Assembly: GCA_002171315.2 (NCBI GenBank)
Contig: NHFS02000049.1
Span: 1-10,065, forward strand
Reading direction: 5' to 3'
DNA length: 10,065 bases
Source: Euryarchaeota archaeon TMED117
GTDB taxonomy: Archaea > Thermoplasmatota > Poseidoniia > Poseidoniales > Poseidoniaceae
The notes beneath the pieces were generated by a model, which ran no database searches, had not been told where the DNA came from, and saw only the letters and a program-made list of their open reading frames with translations. Position numbers and translations under genes: made by a program. Positions 1 through 5,704 of the stretch are shown here, one piece after another (within the stretch, counting starts at the first letter, position 1; every line of letters begins with the position of its first letter).

Positions 1-61
1 CCGATACGAGTAGGAAAACCAAAACCAAGCCTACTCGCATGAATCTGTTCTTAGCCGACAT
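1..61 (-). CDS. Partial 5' end of a divergent membrane or secreted protein
   Basis: Reading leftward from an ATG at 61-59, the frame stays open to the window edge. It gives about 20 residues: a basic start (MSAKNRFMR) followed by a hydrophobic run (VGLVLVFLLVS). This n-region plus h-region pattern is that of a signal peptide or N-terminal membrane anchor. A second in-frame ATG at 40-38 gives a shorter form. No strong Shine-Dalgarno sequence precedes either start. The gene would be divergent from the epimerase at 126, leaving a 64 bp promoter region between them. Only the first codons are present, so the family cannot be named. A chance open frame of this length is quite possible, so confidence is low. 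Confidence 0.35.
   Translation of the reverse strand, partial: MSAKNRFMRVGLVLVFLLVS
7..37. repeat. 8-bp perfect inverted repeat with 15-nt spacer
   Basis: CGAGTAGG at 7-14 is matched by its reverse complement CCTACTCG at 30-37, around an A/C-rich spacer. It lies inside the start of the putative leftward gene. No T-run follows on the right, so it is not an obvious terminator. It may be a leader hairpin or coincidental. Confidence 0.4.
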
Positions 62-125
62 AGCATAGAAAACCTTGCTTCGATGCAATAGCAAACTTTG
101 ACATAGAGTATCATTACGCAAATCC

Positions 126-1070
126 ATGCGAAGTTTAGTCACAGGCGGTGCAGGATTCATTGGTTCACATTTGATTGACCGTTTGGTCGAACGTGGTGAT
201 GATGTTGTTGTTCTGGATAACTTATCCAGTGGAAAAGAAGAGTTTCTCGCTCACCATTCCCAACAAGTCACACATCATCATGTCGATATTACAGACTATG
301 AATCGATGTCTCCTTACTTCAAAGGCGTTGATGTGGTCTTCCACTTCGCTGCAAATCCAGACATACGCCTCGGTACTCAAATCACAGATACTGATCTCAG
401 ACAAGGTACTCTCGCAACGTACAACGTTGTCGAATCAATGCGAGTCCATGGAGTTCCAACCATTATGTTCGCATCTTCCTCAGTAGTCTATGGAGACAAT
501 GCTCCGATGCCAACCCCTGAGAATCATGGCCCGTGCATGCCGATTTCACTCTATGGAGCAAGCAAATCTGCTGGTGAGTCACTCATTAGCAGCTGGGTTG
601 GAACGTTTGGTCTACAAGGTTACATTTTCCGATTTGCAAACATCATTGGCGATCGTGGGACACATGGTGTCATCTTTGATTTCATCCATAAATTGAAGAA
701 AAATCCAACTGAACTTGAAGTTCTTGGCGATGGACGACAAGAAAAGTCCTACATGGAAGTCGGAGACTGTGTCGATGGTATTCTTCATATCATGAAAACC
801 CAAAATGAATCTCTCAATCTTTTCAATCTTGGCAGTCATGACACATGCAGTGTTCGACGTATTGCTGAAATTGTTGTCGAAGAGACGGGTTATACTGATG
901 CCAAGATTGCATACACCGGTGGTTCTCGGGGCTGGGCAGGAGATATACCACGGGCTATGCTTGCCATCGACAAGATGAACTCTGCGGGTTTCAATGTTAA
1001 ATTCAACAGCGAAGAGGCGGTTCGGCATACTGCTCGTGTTTTGATTCAAGAAATTGGTCTCAATAATTGA
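126..1070 (+). CDS. NAD-dependent epimerase/dehydratase (UDP-glucose 4-epimerase-like)
   Basis: This is a 314-residue extended short-chain dehydrogenase/reductase, the usual length for GalE-type nucleotide-sugar epimerases. The N-terminal Rossmann motif TGGAGFIG is at residues 6-13, followed by D31, which in this family contacts the NAD adenosine ribose. The catalytic Ser region is FASSSVVYG (115-123) and the YxxxK pair is Y143/K147 in SLYGASK. These enzymes use bound NAD+ to oxidise and re-reduce a sugar nucleotide such as UDP-glucose, in the cytoplasm. The product would probably feed surface glycan or protein N-glycosylation pathways, but the exact substrate cannot be read from sequence. 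The ATG at 126 sits at the natural start of the Rossmann strand and has no clear Shine-Dalgarno, suggesting a leaderless message. The next gene follows on the same strand and may be cotranscribed. Confidence 0.93.
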   Translation: MRSLVTGGAGFIGSHLIDRLVERGDDVVVLDNLSSGKEEFLAHHSQQVTHHHVDITDYESMSPYFKGVDVVFHFAANPDIRLGTQITDTDLRQGTLATYNVVESMRVHGVPTIMFASSSVVYGDNAPMPTPENHGPCMPISLYGASKSAGESLISSWVGTFGLQGYIFRFANIIGDRGTHGVIFDFIHKLKKNPTELEVLGDGRQEKSYMEVGDCVDGILHIMKTQNESLNLFNLGSHDTCSVRRIAEIVVEETGYTDAKIAYTGGSRGWAGDIPRAMLAIDKMNSAGFNVKFNSEEAVRHTARVLIQEIGLNN

Positions 1071-1137
1071 GATGAGCCTTCTGCGGAATACCATTGTCCT
1101 TATTGGGAAGCATCGGTTGGAGTCGAATGGTGAGATG

Positions 1138-1833
1138 ATGGATAATCTATACCGTTCAGAAGAAGCAAGCGCCCGTGGTGAAGCAGCAATTATTGTAATA
1201 TCCCTGTTCTTTGCAGGACTTCTTGTTGTCGCTTTTACATCCAATCCGATCTCAACTGGAACACAACCTGGAGAGCGAGCCCCTCTTTTCTCAGGGAAAG
1301 CGTACGATGGAAACGGATGGCAGACCTTCGTTTTTGATGATCTCTTGACTCCTGAATGGAGCCCTAACTCTACAGGCGATGCTCCGTGGATTGCTATTGA
1401 ATTCATGGACACTGATTGCGGCCATTGTAAAACTGCTGCAGAAAAAGTAGGAAACTGGGCTCAACAATATTCCTCGACCGTATGGGATGGACCAGAAGTA
1501 ATCTTCATTGCAGTCGCAGTAGAATTCGTTGCTGATTCCTCCCGCTCTGAAATTCAAACATTCCGTGATTCGAATGAACATACGTTCCCATATGTGGATG
1601 ACCTTGACCGTGAAGTCGTCGATAAGTGGCAGGTTGGTGGTACACCGGCTTATTTCTTGGTTCAGCCTGATGGTATTGTCGCATGGAATTCTGCACAAAC
1701 CGTCAACTCAATTGGCTGGGATGCGAATGCAGAAGAGGTATTTGCTTTATCAGATTACACTGGAGACCAATATATCGAACTCAATGAGGCTATCGAACAA
1801 TTAACTAAGAAATATGGAGGTGAGACACAATGA
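1138..1833 (+). CDS. Membrane-anchored extracytoplasmic thioredoxin-like disulfide oxidoreductase (CGHC)
   Basis: With the ATG at 1138 the protein has 231 residues. It has a short N-terminal tail, one membrane segment at about residues 14-33 (AAIIVISLFFAGLLVVAF), then an extracytoplasmic thioredoxin-like domain. The active-site CGHC is at 94-97, and the cis-proline expected opposite it is P170 in GGTPAYF. CGHC is the protein-disulfide-isomerase type motif, favouring an oxidising or isomerising role. The frame could also begin at ATG 1135, ATG 1072 or TTG 1054. I prefer 1135/1138 because GGTGAG lies at 1129-1134 and the tail then leads straight into the membrane segment, although the spacing is short. 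The stop overlaps the start of the VKOR gene (ATGA, 1830-1833), implying translational coupling. VKOR is known elsewhere to reoxidise such a partner, so this is its probable substrate. Confidence 0.85.
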   Translation: MDNLYRSEEASARGEAAIIVISLFFAGLLVVAFTSNPISTGTQPGERAPLFSGKAYDGNGWQTFVFDDLLTPEWSPNSTGDAPWIAIEFMDTDCGHCKTAAEKVGNWAQQYSSTVWDGPEVIFIAVAVEFVADSSRSEIQTFRDSNEHTFPYVDDLDREVVDKWQVGGTPAYFLVQPDGIVAWNSAQTVNSIGWDANAEEVFALSDYTGDQYIELNEAIEQLTKKYGGETQ

Positions 1834-2438
1834 ATGAATATGCTATTCTATCGATACATGGTTCAATCATCCTCATTGGAGTGATCCTCATGACGCCATT
1901 TGGCGATGCGATTGGCGGATTCCTTGTCAATAAGTGGCCATCTACAGCAACCAATCGTGGCCGTATGCTTGCAGGTTTAATGCTGGTCTGTACTGGTGGT
2001 TTTACTGTTTCAGCGCATACCCTTTGGATGCACAACAAACTCAGTGAAGGCGGAAGCGTCTGCTCAGGGAGTGAAATCCTCAATTGTGATGGCTTAATTG
2101 GAAATCCAGATTACAATACTGTTCCTTTCCTCAATCAACCATGGGGTCTGCTTGGCATGGTTGCATTTTGTGTTCTTCTCTGGCTTGCTGTAACAATCGC
2201 TAAGGAACCACTTGCTCTTTCAACACCCACCTTCCTCAAAGCAGGACTCGGGGCTACAATAGCAGGTCTTCCAGTTATCGCACTTCTTGTGAGTTACGAA
2301 ATTAAAGAAGGTTTGATCTGCCCATTTTGCACAACAGCTCACATCGCCAACGTCATTGCAATGGTTGCTTTCTTCTTGCTGCTTAAGATGTATGAATCAG
2401 ATGAATGGGCGCCTGAATTGAAGAAATCCAGGAAGTGA
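1830..2438 (+). CDS. VKOR family integral membrane disulfide-bond-forming protein
   Basis: The 202-residue protein is mostly hydrophobic, with about four or five membrane spans (about residues 5-22, 45-65, 105-123, 138-156 and 172-187). The VKOR cysteine arrangement is present: a loop pair C78 and C86 (VCSGSEILNC) and the CPFC active site C164-C167 next to a late helix. In the bacterial and archaeal VKOR family, electrons pass from a thioredoxin-like partner to the loop cysteines, then to the CXXC, then to a membrane quinone. The net result is oxidation of secreted proteins. The preceding CGHC protein overlaps it by four bases and is the expected partner. The AGGTGAGACAC stretch before ATG 1830 supplies a good ribosome-binding site. 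The length fits a VKOR without a fused thioredoxin domain; here that domain is a separate gene. Confidence 0.88.
   Translation: MNEYAILSIHGSIILIGVILMTPFGDAIGGFLVNKWPSTATNRGRMLAGLMLVCTGGFTVSAHTLWMHNKLSEGGSVCSGSEILNCDGLIGNPDYNTVPFLNQPWGLLGMVAFCVLLWLAVTIAKEPLALSTPTFLKAGLGATIAGLPVIALLVSYEIKEGLICPFCTTAHIANVIAMVAFFLLLKMYESDEWAPELKKSRK
2430..2438 (+). promoter_or_regulatory. Shine-Dalgarno-like sequence supporting a CUG start
   Basis: AGGAAGTGA overlaps the last codons and stop of the VKOR gene and ends 4 bases before CTG 2443. It is the only purine-rich site near the expected N-terminus of the Cys/His protein, so it decides the start choice there. Confidence 0.5.
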
Positions 2439-2442
2439 TTCT

Positions 2443-3015
2443 CTGAACCGTGATGCAACTATCGTTGCTCTTGCAGTAATCCTTCTCCTTGTTGTTGCCT
2501 ATCAAGGTGGCTACATTCTTTCTGATGAGGATTCTTCGGATTCAACCTCAACAAGCGAACCACAGCAAGAATTAGAACAAAGCAATTCACTTGATGAGAT
2601 TCATCCTTTAGCTTCCACATGTCTTTCTCATGGAGAACTAACCCGTCATGATCACATGTATCTTACGATTCAAATCGAGGATGAATTTGTGACAATTCCA
2701 GAAAATGTAGGAGTCAATACCAACACTTGCAATCAATCAGGTGCAAACATGCACGTTGTGCACACACACTCTTCAGACGGCAAATTGCATTTGGAAATGC
2801 AAACCGATGAAGATGTCGAACTCGGGGTCTTTTTCGATATTTGGGGGCAACACTTCGATGAGACTGGAATCTTTGATTATCGAGTCAATTCAACTCACGA
2901 ACTCGTCATGTACAATCGTGATGGGAATGGTACACTTGAGGAAGTTGATTTGTTTGACAACTACATCCTCCTCAATAACCAAGACATCATCATCAGTTAT
3001 CGAGAACGAGTTTAA
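2443..3015 (+). CDS. Membrane-anchored Cys/His-rich extracytoplasmic protein, probable CUG start
   Basis: The frame is open from 2422 to the TAA at 3013-3015, but the first ATG is at 2656, already inside the conserved-looking domain. Starting at CTG 2443 gives 190 residues, with a membrane anchor at about 6-26 (TIVALAVILLLVVAYQGGYIL). An acidic Ser/Thr/Gln linker (27-50) follows, then a domain rich in possible metal ligands: C60-x2-H63, H69-x-H71, C96, H104, H107-T-H109, H116 and a later DIWG. AGGAAGTGA at 2430-2438 lies 4-5 bases before this CTG, and no ATG, GTG or TTG occurs in the open segment before 2656. The arrangement of C..H, HxH, IPxxVG, C, HTHxxDGxLH and FFxIWG resembles uncharacterised extracytoplasmic domains I recall from archaea and Chloroflexi. 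No function is established to my knowledge. It starts 4 bp after VKOR, so a link to oxidative folding or metal handling is inferred. Confidence 0.75.
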   Translation: MNRDATIVALAVILLLVVAYQGGYILSDEDSSDSTSTSEPQQELEQSNSLDEIHPLASTCLSHGELTRHDHMYLTIQIEDEFVTIPENVGVNTNTCNQSGANMHVVHTHSSDGKLHLEMQTDEDVELGVFFDIWGQHFDETGIFDYRVNSTHELVMYNRDGNGTLEEVDLFDNYILLNNQDIIISYRERV

Positions 3016-3275
3016 GGTATGAAGAGGCCTTCAAAGATAGGTCCTTTTTCAGATTTGCATTCTTCGAGACGAACGATGGTAACATCAATCCGATCTGTTT
3101 CAGTGTAGATTCGCCTTAACTCATGCAACAATGCACGTTGAACATCCTCCTTATCAGTTCCATAGAGAACTGAAAGGTGTTGGTTCGTTTTGTCGTTAAC
3201 CACTGCGATGAATTCCACCATCCATTCCTTAACATGGTCTTCGTCATGCGAGTTCGCCTCAAATGTTTCTTCCAT
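3012..3275 (-). CDS. Small acidic protein of unknown function (87 aa)
   Basis: I do not recognise this protein. It is an 87-residue, soluble-looking product read leftward from ATG 3275-3273. It has an acidic, His-containing N-terminus (EETFEANSHDEDH), then a likely strand (EWMVEFIAVV), a helix (KEDVQRALLHELRRIYTE) and a second strand (IDVTIVRLEE). This suggests a compact alpha/beta fold. There is a single Cys (C73) and no membrane segment or signal peptide. Its TAA stop is interlocked with the TAA of the converging Cys/His gene in the tetranucleotide TTAA at 3012-3015. Two palindromes lie just upstream (3276-3297 and 3340-3354), making it a candidate regulated gene. The other strand across this stretch offers only short frames, so this is the best coding interpretation. 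Confidence 0.6.
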   Translation of the reverse strand: MEETFEANSHDEDHVKEWMVEFIAVVNDKTNQHLSVLYGTDKEDVQRALLHELRRIYTETDRIDVTIVRLEECKSEKGPIFEGLFIP

Positions 3276-3297
3276 GGTATTATATTGTCACAATACC
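3276..3297. promoter_or_regulatory. Nested palindrome directly upstream of the 87-aa gene (possible operator)
   Basis: GGTATT (3276-3281) and AATACC (3292-3297) form a perfect 6-bp inverted repeat. Inside it lies a second one, ATTGT-C-ACAAT (3284-3294). The element abuts the ATG of the leftward 87-residue gene, where a bound repressor or leader hairpin could block expression. The regulatory role is inferred. Confidence 0.4.
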
Positions 3298-3339
3298 TTA
3301 TCAATGAATGGGTAGATTGCATCGTCATCTTCCAGATTC

Positions 3340-3354
3340 CGGTATAAAATACCG
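3340..3354. promoter_or_regulatory. Palindromic TATA-like element
   Basis: CGGTAT-AAA-ATACCG is a perfect 6-bp inverted repeat whose centre, TATAAAATA, resembles an archaeal TATA box. Read leftward it is 65-79 bases before the ATG of the 87-residue gene, so it could drive that gene with a leader of about 40 nt. Its GGTAT/ATACC half-sites match those at 3276-3297. Confidence 0.4.
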
Positions 3355-3371
3355 AAAAAGAGAACTTTTTT
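3355..3371 (-). terminator. T-rich stretches downstream of the leftward thioredoxin-like gene
   Basis: Just past the TAA at 3381-3379, the leftward transcript carries CTCTTTTTC at about 3354-3362. Such U-tracts suffice for termination in many archaea without a hairpin. No stem precedes the tract. The opposite strand has TTTTTT at 3366-3371. Confidence 0.35.
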
Positions 3372-3378
3372 GATACAT

Positions 3379-4308
3379 TTACTCCTCTTCTTTTACCTTT
3401 TTCTTATTTTCAAAGGATAAGATTCCTAATGCTCCTATGCAAACGAAGATAATAATCGGTAGAATTATCGGAATTTCAGTGGACTCTTCGCGATGTGGTT
3501 CTTTGACGCTTATCTCCGCCACCCCAAGAGGACTGGAATCTTCTGTTGTTTTGTTAAGTAACGCTTCGTTTGTGTATTCATGCACGACGATAACGCTCCA
3601 TTCATCCATTGAATCGATCGGATAACTTACTACAAAGGGTGCGATAATGGTCGTATCGATGGAAACCGGATTGCCAACAAATGGAAATTCTGCCAGTCCT
3701 ACAAGAACTCTGTCTCTTGAGTCGGTTCCTGGATTGATGAATTCATCTGAAATCTGTTTGTTATGTTGTACAAAGAGTATGCTAATCTGTGTTTGATTGT
3801 CATTTTCTTGACCGAAAGGCGGAAAAACGGAAACCAGGATTTCGGTATCATTTGTCTGTGCTGTAACTTTTAAGTTCGTATAACCGCGTTGACTTGACTC
3901 TTCTTTCAAGATGTCACTTTGAACATCTGGCCATGATTCAACACCTTCTCGAACCAGTCCGTTGTGAACGACGAATGATGGTGTAGCAGCAAGATTTGGA
4001 TGTTGAAGTCGCAATCGCTCAAGACGATGCTCAGAGGCTGGAGGCCCAAATGCATCAATATCATCACTAGGGTGGTAAGAAATCATTGAGATTCGACTAC
4101 CGTGATCATCGGTTATGATCTCTAAATCCTCATCGATTTGAGCACAACTTTCACACCATGTTGCCGTGTATTCTTCAACAAGAATGGAGTATCCTCCTTC
4201 GATGAATGCTGAGCCCTCCCACGATTCGGGATTGATTCGAACCGCATCTGCTGGAGGGATAAGGGCGAGGATGGTAATCAAGAACAGTGCCTTTCGAACT
4301 CCGCTCAT
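3379..4308 (-). CDS. Secreted, C-terminally anchored thioredoxin-like protein (WCESC)
   Basis: The 309-residue protein begins with a signal peptide (MSGVRKALFLITILALIPPADA, about residues 1-22). A thioredoxin-like domain follows, with TATWCESC at 48-55 (redox pair C52/C55) and the cis-proline P110 in ATPSFVV. After about residue 140 comes a beta-rich region without recognisable motifs, possibly an immunoglobulin-like domain. It ends with a membrane anchor (about 277-299) and a basic/acidic tail (ENKKKVKEEE), placing the bulk outside the cell. The length is about three times a simple thioredoxin. It faces the CGHC/VKOR cluster on the opposite strand and may be a further thiol-exchange partner, for example a reductase or isomerase. 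That role is inferred. The ATG at 4308 is chosen because the signal peptide starts there. A GGAGG lies 19 nt upstream, too far for a normal ribosome-binding site. Confidence 0.82.
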   Translation of the reverse strand: MSGVRKALFLITILALIPPADAVRINPESWEGSAFIEGGYSILVEEYTATWCESCAQIDEDLEIITDDHGSRISMISYHPSDDIDAFGPPASEHRLERLRLQHPNLAATPSFVVHNGLVREGVESWPDVQSDILKEESSQRGYTNLKVTAQTNDTEILVSVFPPFGQENDNQTQISILFVQHNKQISDEFINPGTDSRDRVLVGLAEFPFVGNPVSIDTTIIAPFVVSYPIDSMDEWSVIVVHEYTNEALLNKTTEDSSPLGVAEISVKEPHREESTEIPIILPIIIFVCIGALGILSFENKKKVKEEE

Positions 4309-4410
4309 GGTTTGGGGATACCCTCGTCCTCCTTCATCTCATCGTTTTGACCATGAATACTGGGAAGATGTTATGATGATGAGTTCCAGCATTCGATTTA
4401 GGGGATTGCA

Positions 4411-5157
4411 ATGGCAGACCACTGGATTGAAAATCATAAACGTGATTCTTGGCGCAAACAAGCCAAGGCTAGCGGGTATCGTGCTCGTTCAGCTTTCAAA
4501 TTGAAGCAAATTCAATCACGATTCGAATTGATGCGTCATGGTGATGTTATCCTCGATGTGGGATGTCATCCAGGTGGATGGGCGCAAGTTGCTGTAGAGG
4601 AAGTAGGCTCTTCTGGAACTGTCATTGGCATCGATCTCGAACCATGTCAACCAGTTGATGGAGCGATGTTATTGGTTGGAGATATTACCGACCCAATGAC
4701 TCAAGAACGTATTGTCACGGAATTAGAGCAGCGGAAGGTCAATTCTGTTGTATCTGATATCTCTCCAGATATCACTGGGAAATGGAATATCGACCAAGCC
4801 GTAGCGATGACCCTTGTTGCTAAGGTGTTTGATTTTGCTTTACCGCTGCTTTGTAATGGCGGTTCATTTGTGACCAAATTGTTTCAAGGCGTTGGCGTTG
4901 AAGAATTAATTAAAGCTGTAAAACCACATTTCTCGACTGTTCGTAGATATTCACCAGAGGCTTCTCGCAACTCCTCATCAGAAGTGTATCTCATTTGTCG
5001 AAATTATATGCCATGGAAGACTGAATCTGGTTCAGTCCTTGCCGATTATGAAACGGAAGTCAACAAAATCCTAGGGGGCGATGAAATCGATGATGATGTC
5101 GTTGCAACCAAAACCAAATTTACAGTTCGTCGAAAGAAGAATACATCTGAAGAATAA
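4411..5157 (+). CDS. rlmE: FtsJ/RlmE-type 23S rRNA (uridine-2'-O-)-methyltransferase
   Basis: The 248-residue protein matches the RrmJ/FtsJ family, which transfers a methyl group from S-adenosylmethionine to a ribose 2'-OH in large-subunit rRNA. The K-D-K-E catalytic tetrad is visible as K30 (RSAFKL), D116 (VSDISPD), K156 (FVTKLFQG) and E191 (SSSEVYL). SAM-binding motif I is DVGCHPGGW at 49-57, slightly unlike the common D-LGAAPGGW. The N-terminal RDSWRKQAKASGYRARSAFKL is characteristic. After about residue 200 there is a charged tail (IDDDVVATKTKFTVRRKKNTSEE), not the TRAM domain some archaeal homologues carry. ATG 4411 is preceded by AGGGG (4400-4404) at good spacing. The gene ends in tandem stops (TAATAA, 5155-5160). 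It heads a rightward translation-related block. Another RNA target, such as tRNA, is possible but less likely. Confidence 0.92.
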   Translation: MADHWIENHKRDSWRKQAKASGYRARSAFKLKQIQSRFELMRHGDVILDVGCHPGGWAQVAVEEVGSSGTVIGIDLEPCQPVDGAMLLVGDITDPMTQERIVTELEQRKVNSVVSDISPDITGKWNIDQAVAMTLVAKVFDFALPLLCNGGSFVTKLFQGVGVEELIKAVKPHFSTVRRYSPEASRNSSSEVYLICRNYMPWKTESGSVLADYETEVNKILGGDEIDDDVVATKTKFTVRRKKNTSEE

Positions 5158-5183
5158 TAATCGTTGATGTTTTTGTTGAAACT

Positions 5184-5486
5184 ATGGTTCTAACTTGTGT
5201 ACATGATCTCCAACCGAAGCGACTTATCCAAATGGTTACAGGTGAATTGATCCGCTGTTATCCACTGTCAATGGCACGTGTTGATGGGAAACCGATGCCT
5301 GTACGTCATGCAATCATATCAGATTGCAGTGGATGGATTCGAGTTAAATTATGGGGCCAAGATGCTCTTGACGCCTTGATTGGTCATTTTATTGAGATCC
5401 GTAATGTTTGGTGTTATCAAAAAGATGGAAGCCTGTGGCTAAGTGTTGGTCGTCAATCGAGCCTTACGTTTCGCACGCAACCATAA
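5184..5486 (+). CDS. Small OB-fold nucleic-acid-binding protein (RPA-like)
   Basis: This 100-residue protein looks like one OB-fold domain. It has alternating beta strands, with GELIRCYPLS (20-29), the SDCSGWIRVKLWG stretch (46-58) matching the D-x-S/T-G-x-I-x-V/L-x-L-W signature of RPA/aspartyl-tRNA-synthetase-type OB folds, and FIEIRNVWCYQKDGSLWLSVGR (69-90) as the later strands. It has no zinc knuckle or second domain. It probably binds single-stranded DNA or RNA. Its position 26 bp after rlmE and before the zinc-ribbon/aEF-1beta pair is compatible with a translation or RNA role, but a DNA role is equally possible from sequence. No Shine-Dalgarno precedes ATG 5184. AATAATAA lies about 25-30 bases upstream, so a leaderless transcript with its own weak TATA box is conceivable. 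Confidence 0.72.
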   Translation: MVLTCVHDLQPKRLIQMVTGELIRCYPLSMARVDGKPMPVRHAIISDCSGWIRVKLWGQDALDALIGHFIEIRNVWCYQKDGSLWLSVGRQSSLTFRTQP

Positions 5487-5527
5487 AGAGGGGGAGGTCG
5501 TGGGCGAACTACAACTGAGGCACAGAT

Positions 5528-5695
5528 ATGACAGAGAGAGCAAAGAATTGCACATCATCCGGCATACCACTTACAGAAGTAGGCTCCACAGCTTTCCCAT
5601 GTCCAAACTGCGGCCACCCAATTGGACGTAGCCCAAGAACCCGAGACCAAGGTGTCTCTTACACGTGCTCAGAATGCGGCTTCGTTGGACCCTGA
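5528..5695 (+). CDS. Zn-ribbon RNA-binding protein (archaeal translation-associated family), one Cys missing
   Basis: This 55-residue ORF is easily missed because of its size. From ATG 5528 it reads MTERAKNCTSSGIPLTEVG, then FPCPNCG (C25/C28) and YTCSECGFVGP (C47/C50) at the end. It belongs to the small archaeal zinc-ribbon family predicted to act in translation, normally encoded just before aEF-1beta as here. As I recall the family, the first knuckle is CxxCG and a middle CxxC is often present. Here the first is C8-T-S-S11, with serine for the second cysteine, and the middle pair is absent (RSPRTRDQG). One complete four-cysteine site (C25, C28, C47, C50) remains and should still bind zinc. 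GAGG at 5517-5520 gives correctly spaced ribosome binding. Its TGA is embedded in TGAGGTGA, the ribosome-binding site of the next gene. Confidence 0.85.
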   Translation: MTERAKNCTSSGIPLTEVGSTAFPCPNCGHPIGRSPRTRDQGVSYTCSECGFVGP

Positions 5696-5700
5696 GGTGA
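5694..5700 (+). promoter_or_regulatory. Ribosome-binding site overlapping the zinc-ribbon stop
   Basis: GAGGTGA begins within the TGA of the zinc-ribbon gene and ends four bases before ATG 5705. It fixes the start of aEF-1beta and couples translation of the two genes. Confidence 0.75.
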
Positions 5701-5704
5701 GAAT

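Noticed and set aside
1054..1137. Longer N-terminus for the CGHC thioredoxin (TTG 1054 or ATG 1072)
   Set aside because: It would overlap or abut the epimerase end without a ribosome-binding site and adds a segment unlike a membrane-anchor tail. ATG 1135/1138 has GGTGAG beside it. The choice remains uncertain.
612..1412. 266-codon leftward ORF opposite the epimerase and the thioredoxin gene
   Set aside because: It lies antisense to two clearly recognisable genes and its translation shows no domain or sensible composition.
3340..3371. Hairpin at 3340-3354 as an intrinsic terminator of the leftward thioredoxin-like gene
   Set aside because: On the leftward transcript the T-run comes before the stem, not after it, and on the other strand the stem is followed by A residues. 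A TATA-like or operator role fits better.
5443..5631. Rightward ORF covering the gap after the OB-fold gene, with a possible GTG start at 5500 after GGAGG
   Set aside because: It is out of frame with, and overlaps, the zinc-ribbon gene whose cysteine pattern and position before aEF-1beta are far stronger evidence. Its own product has no recognisable features.
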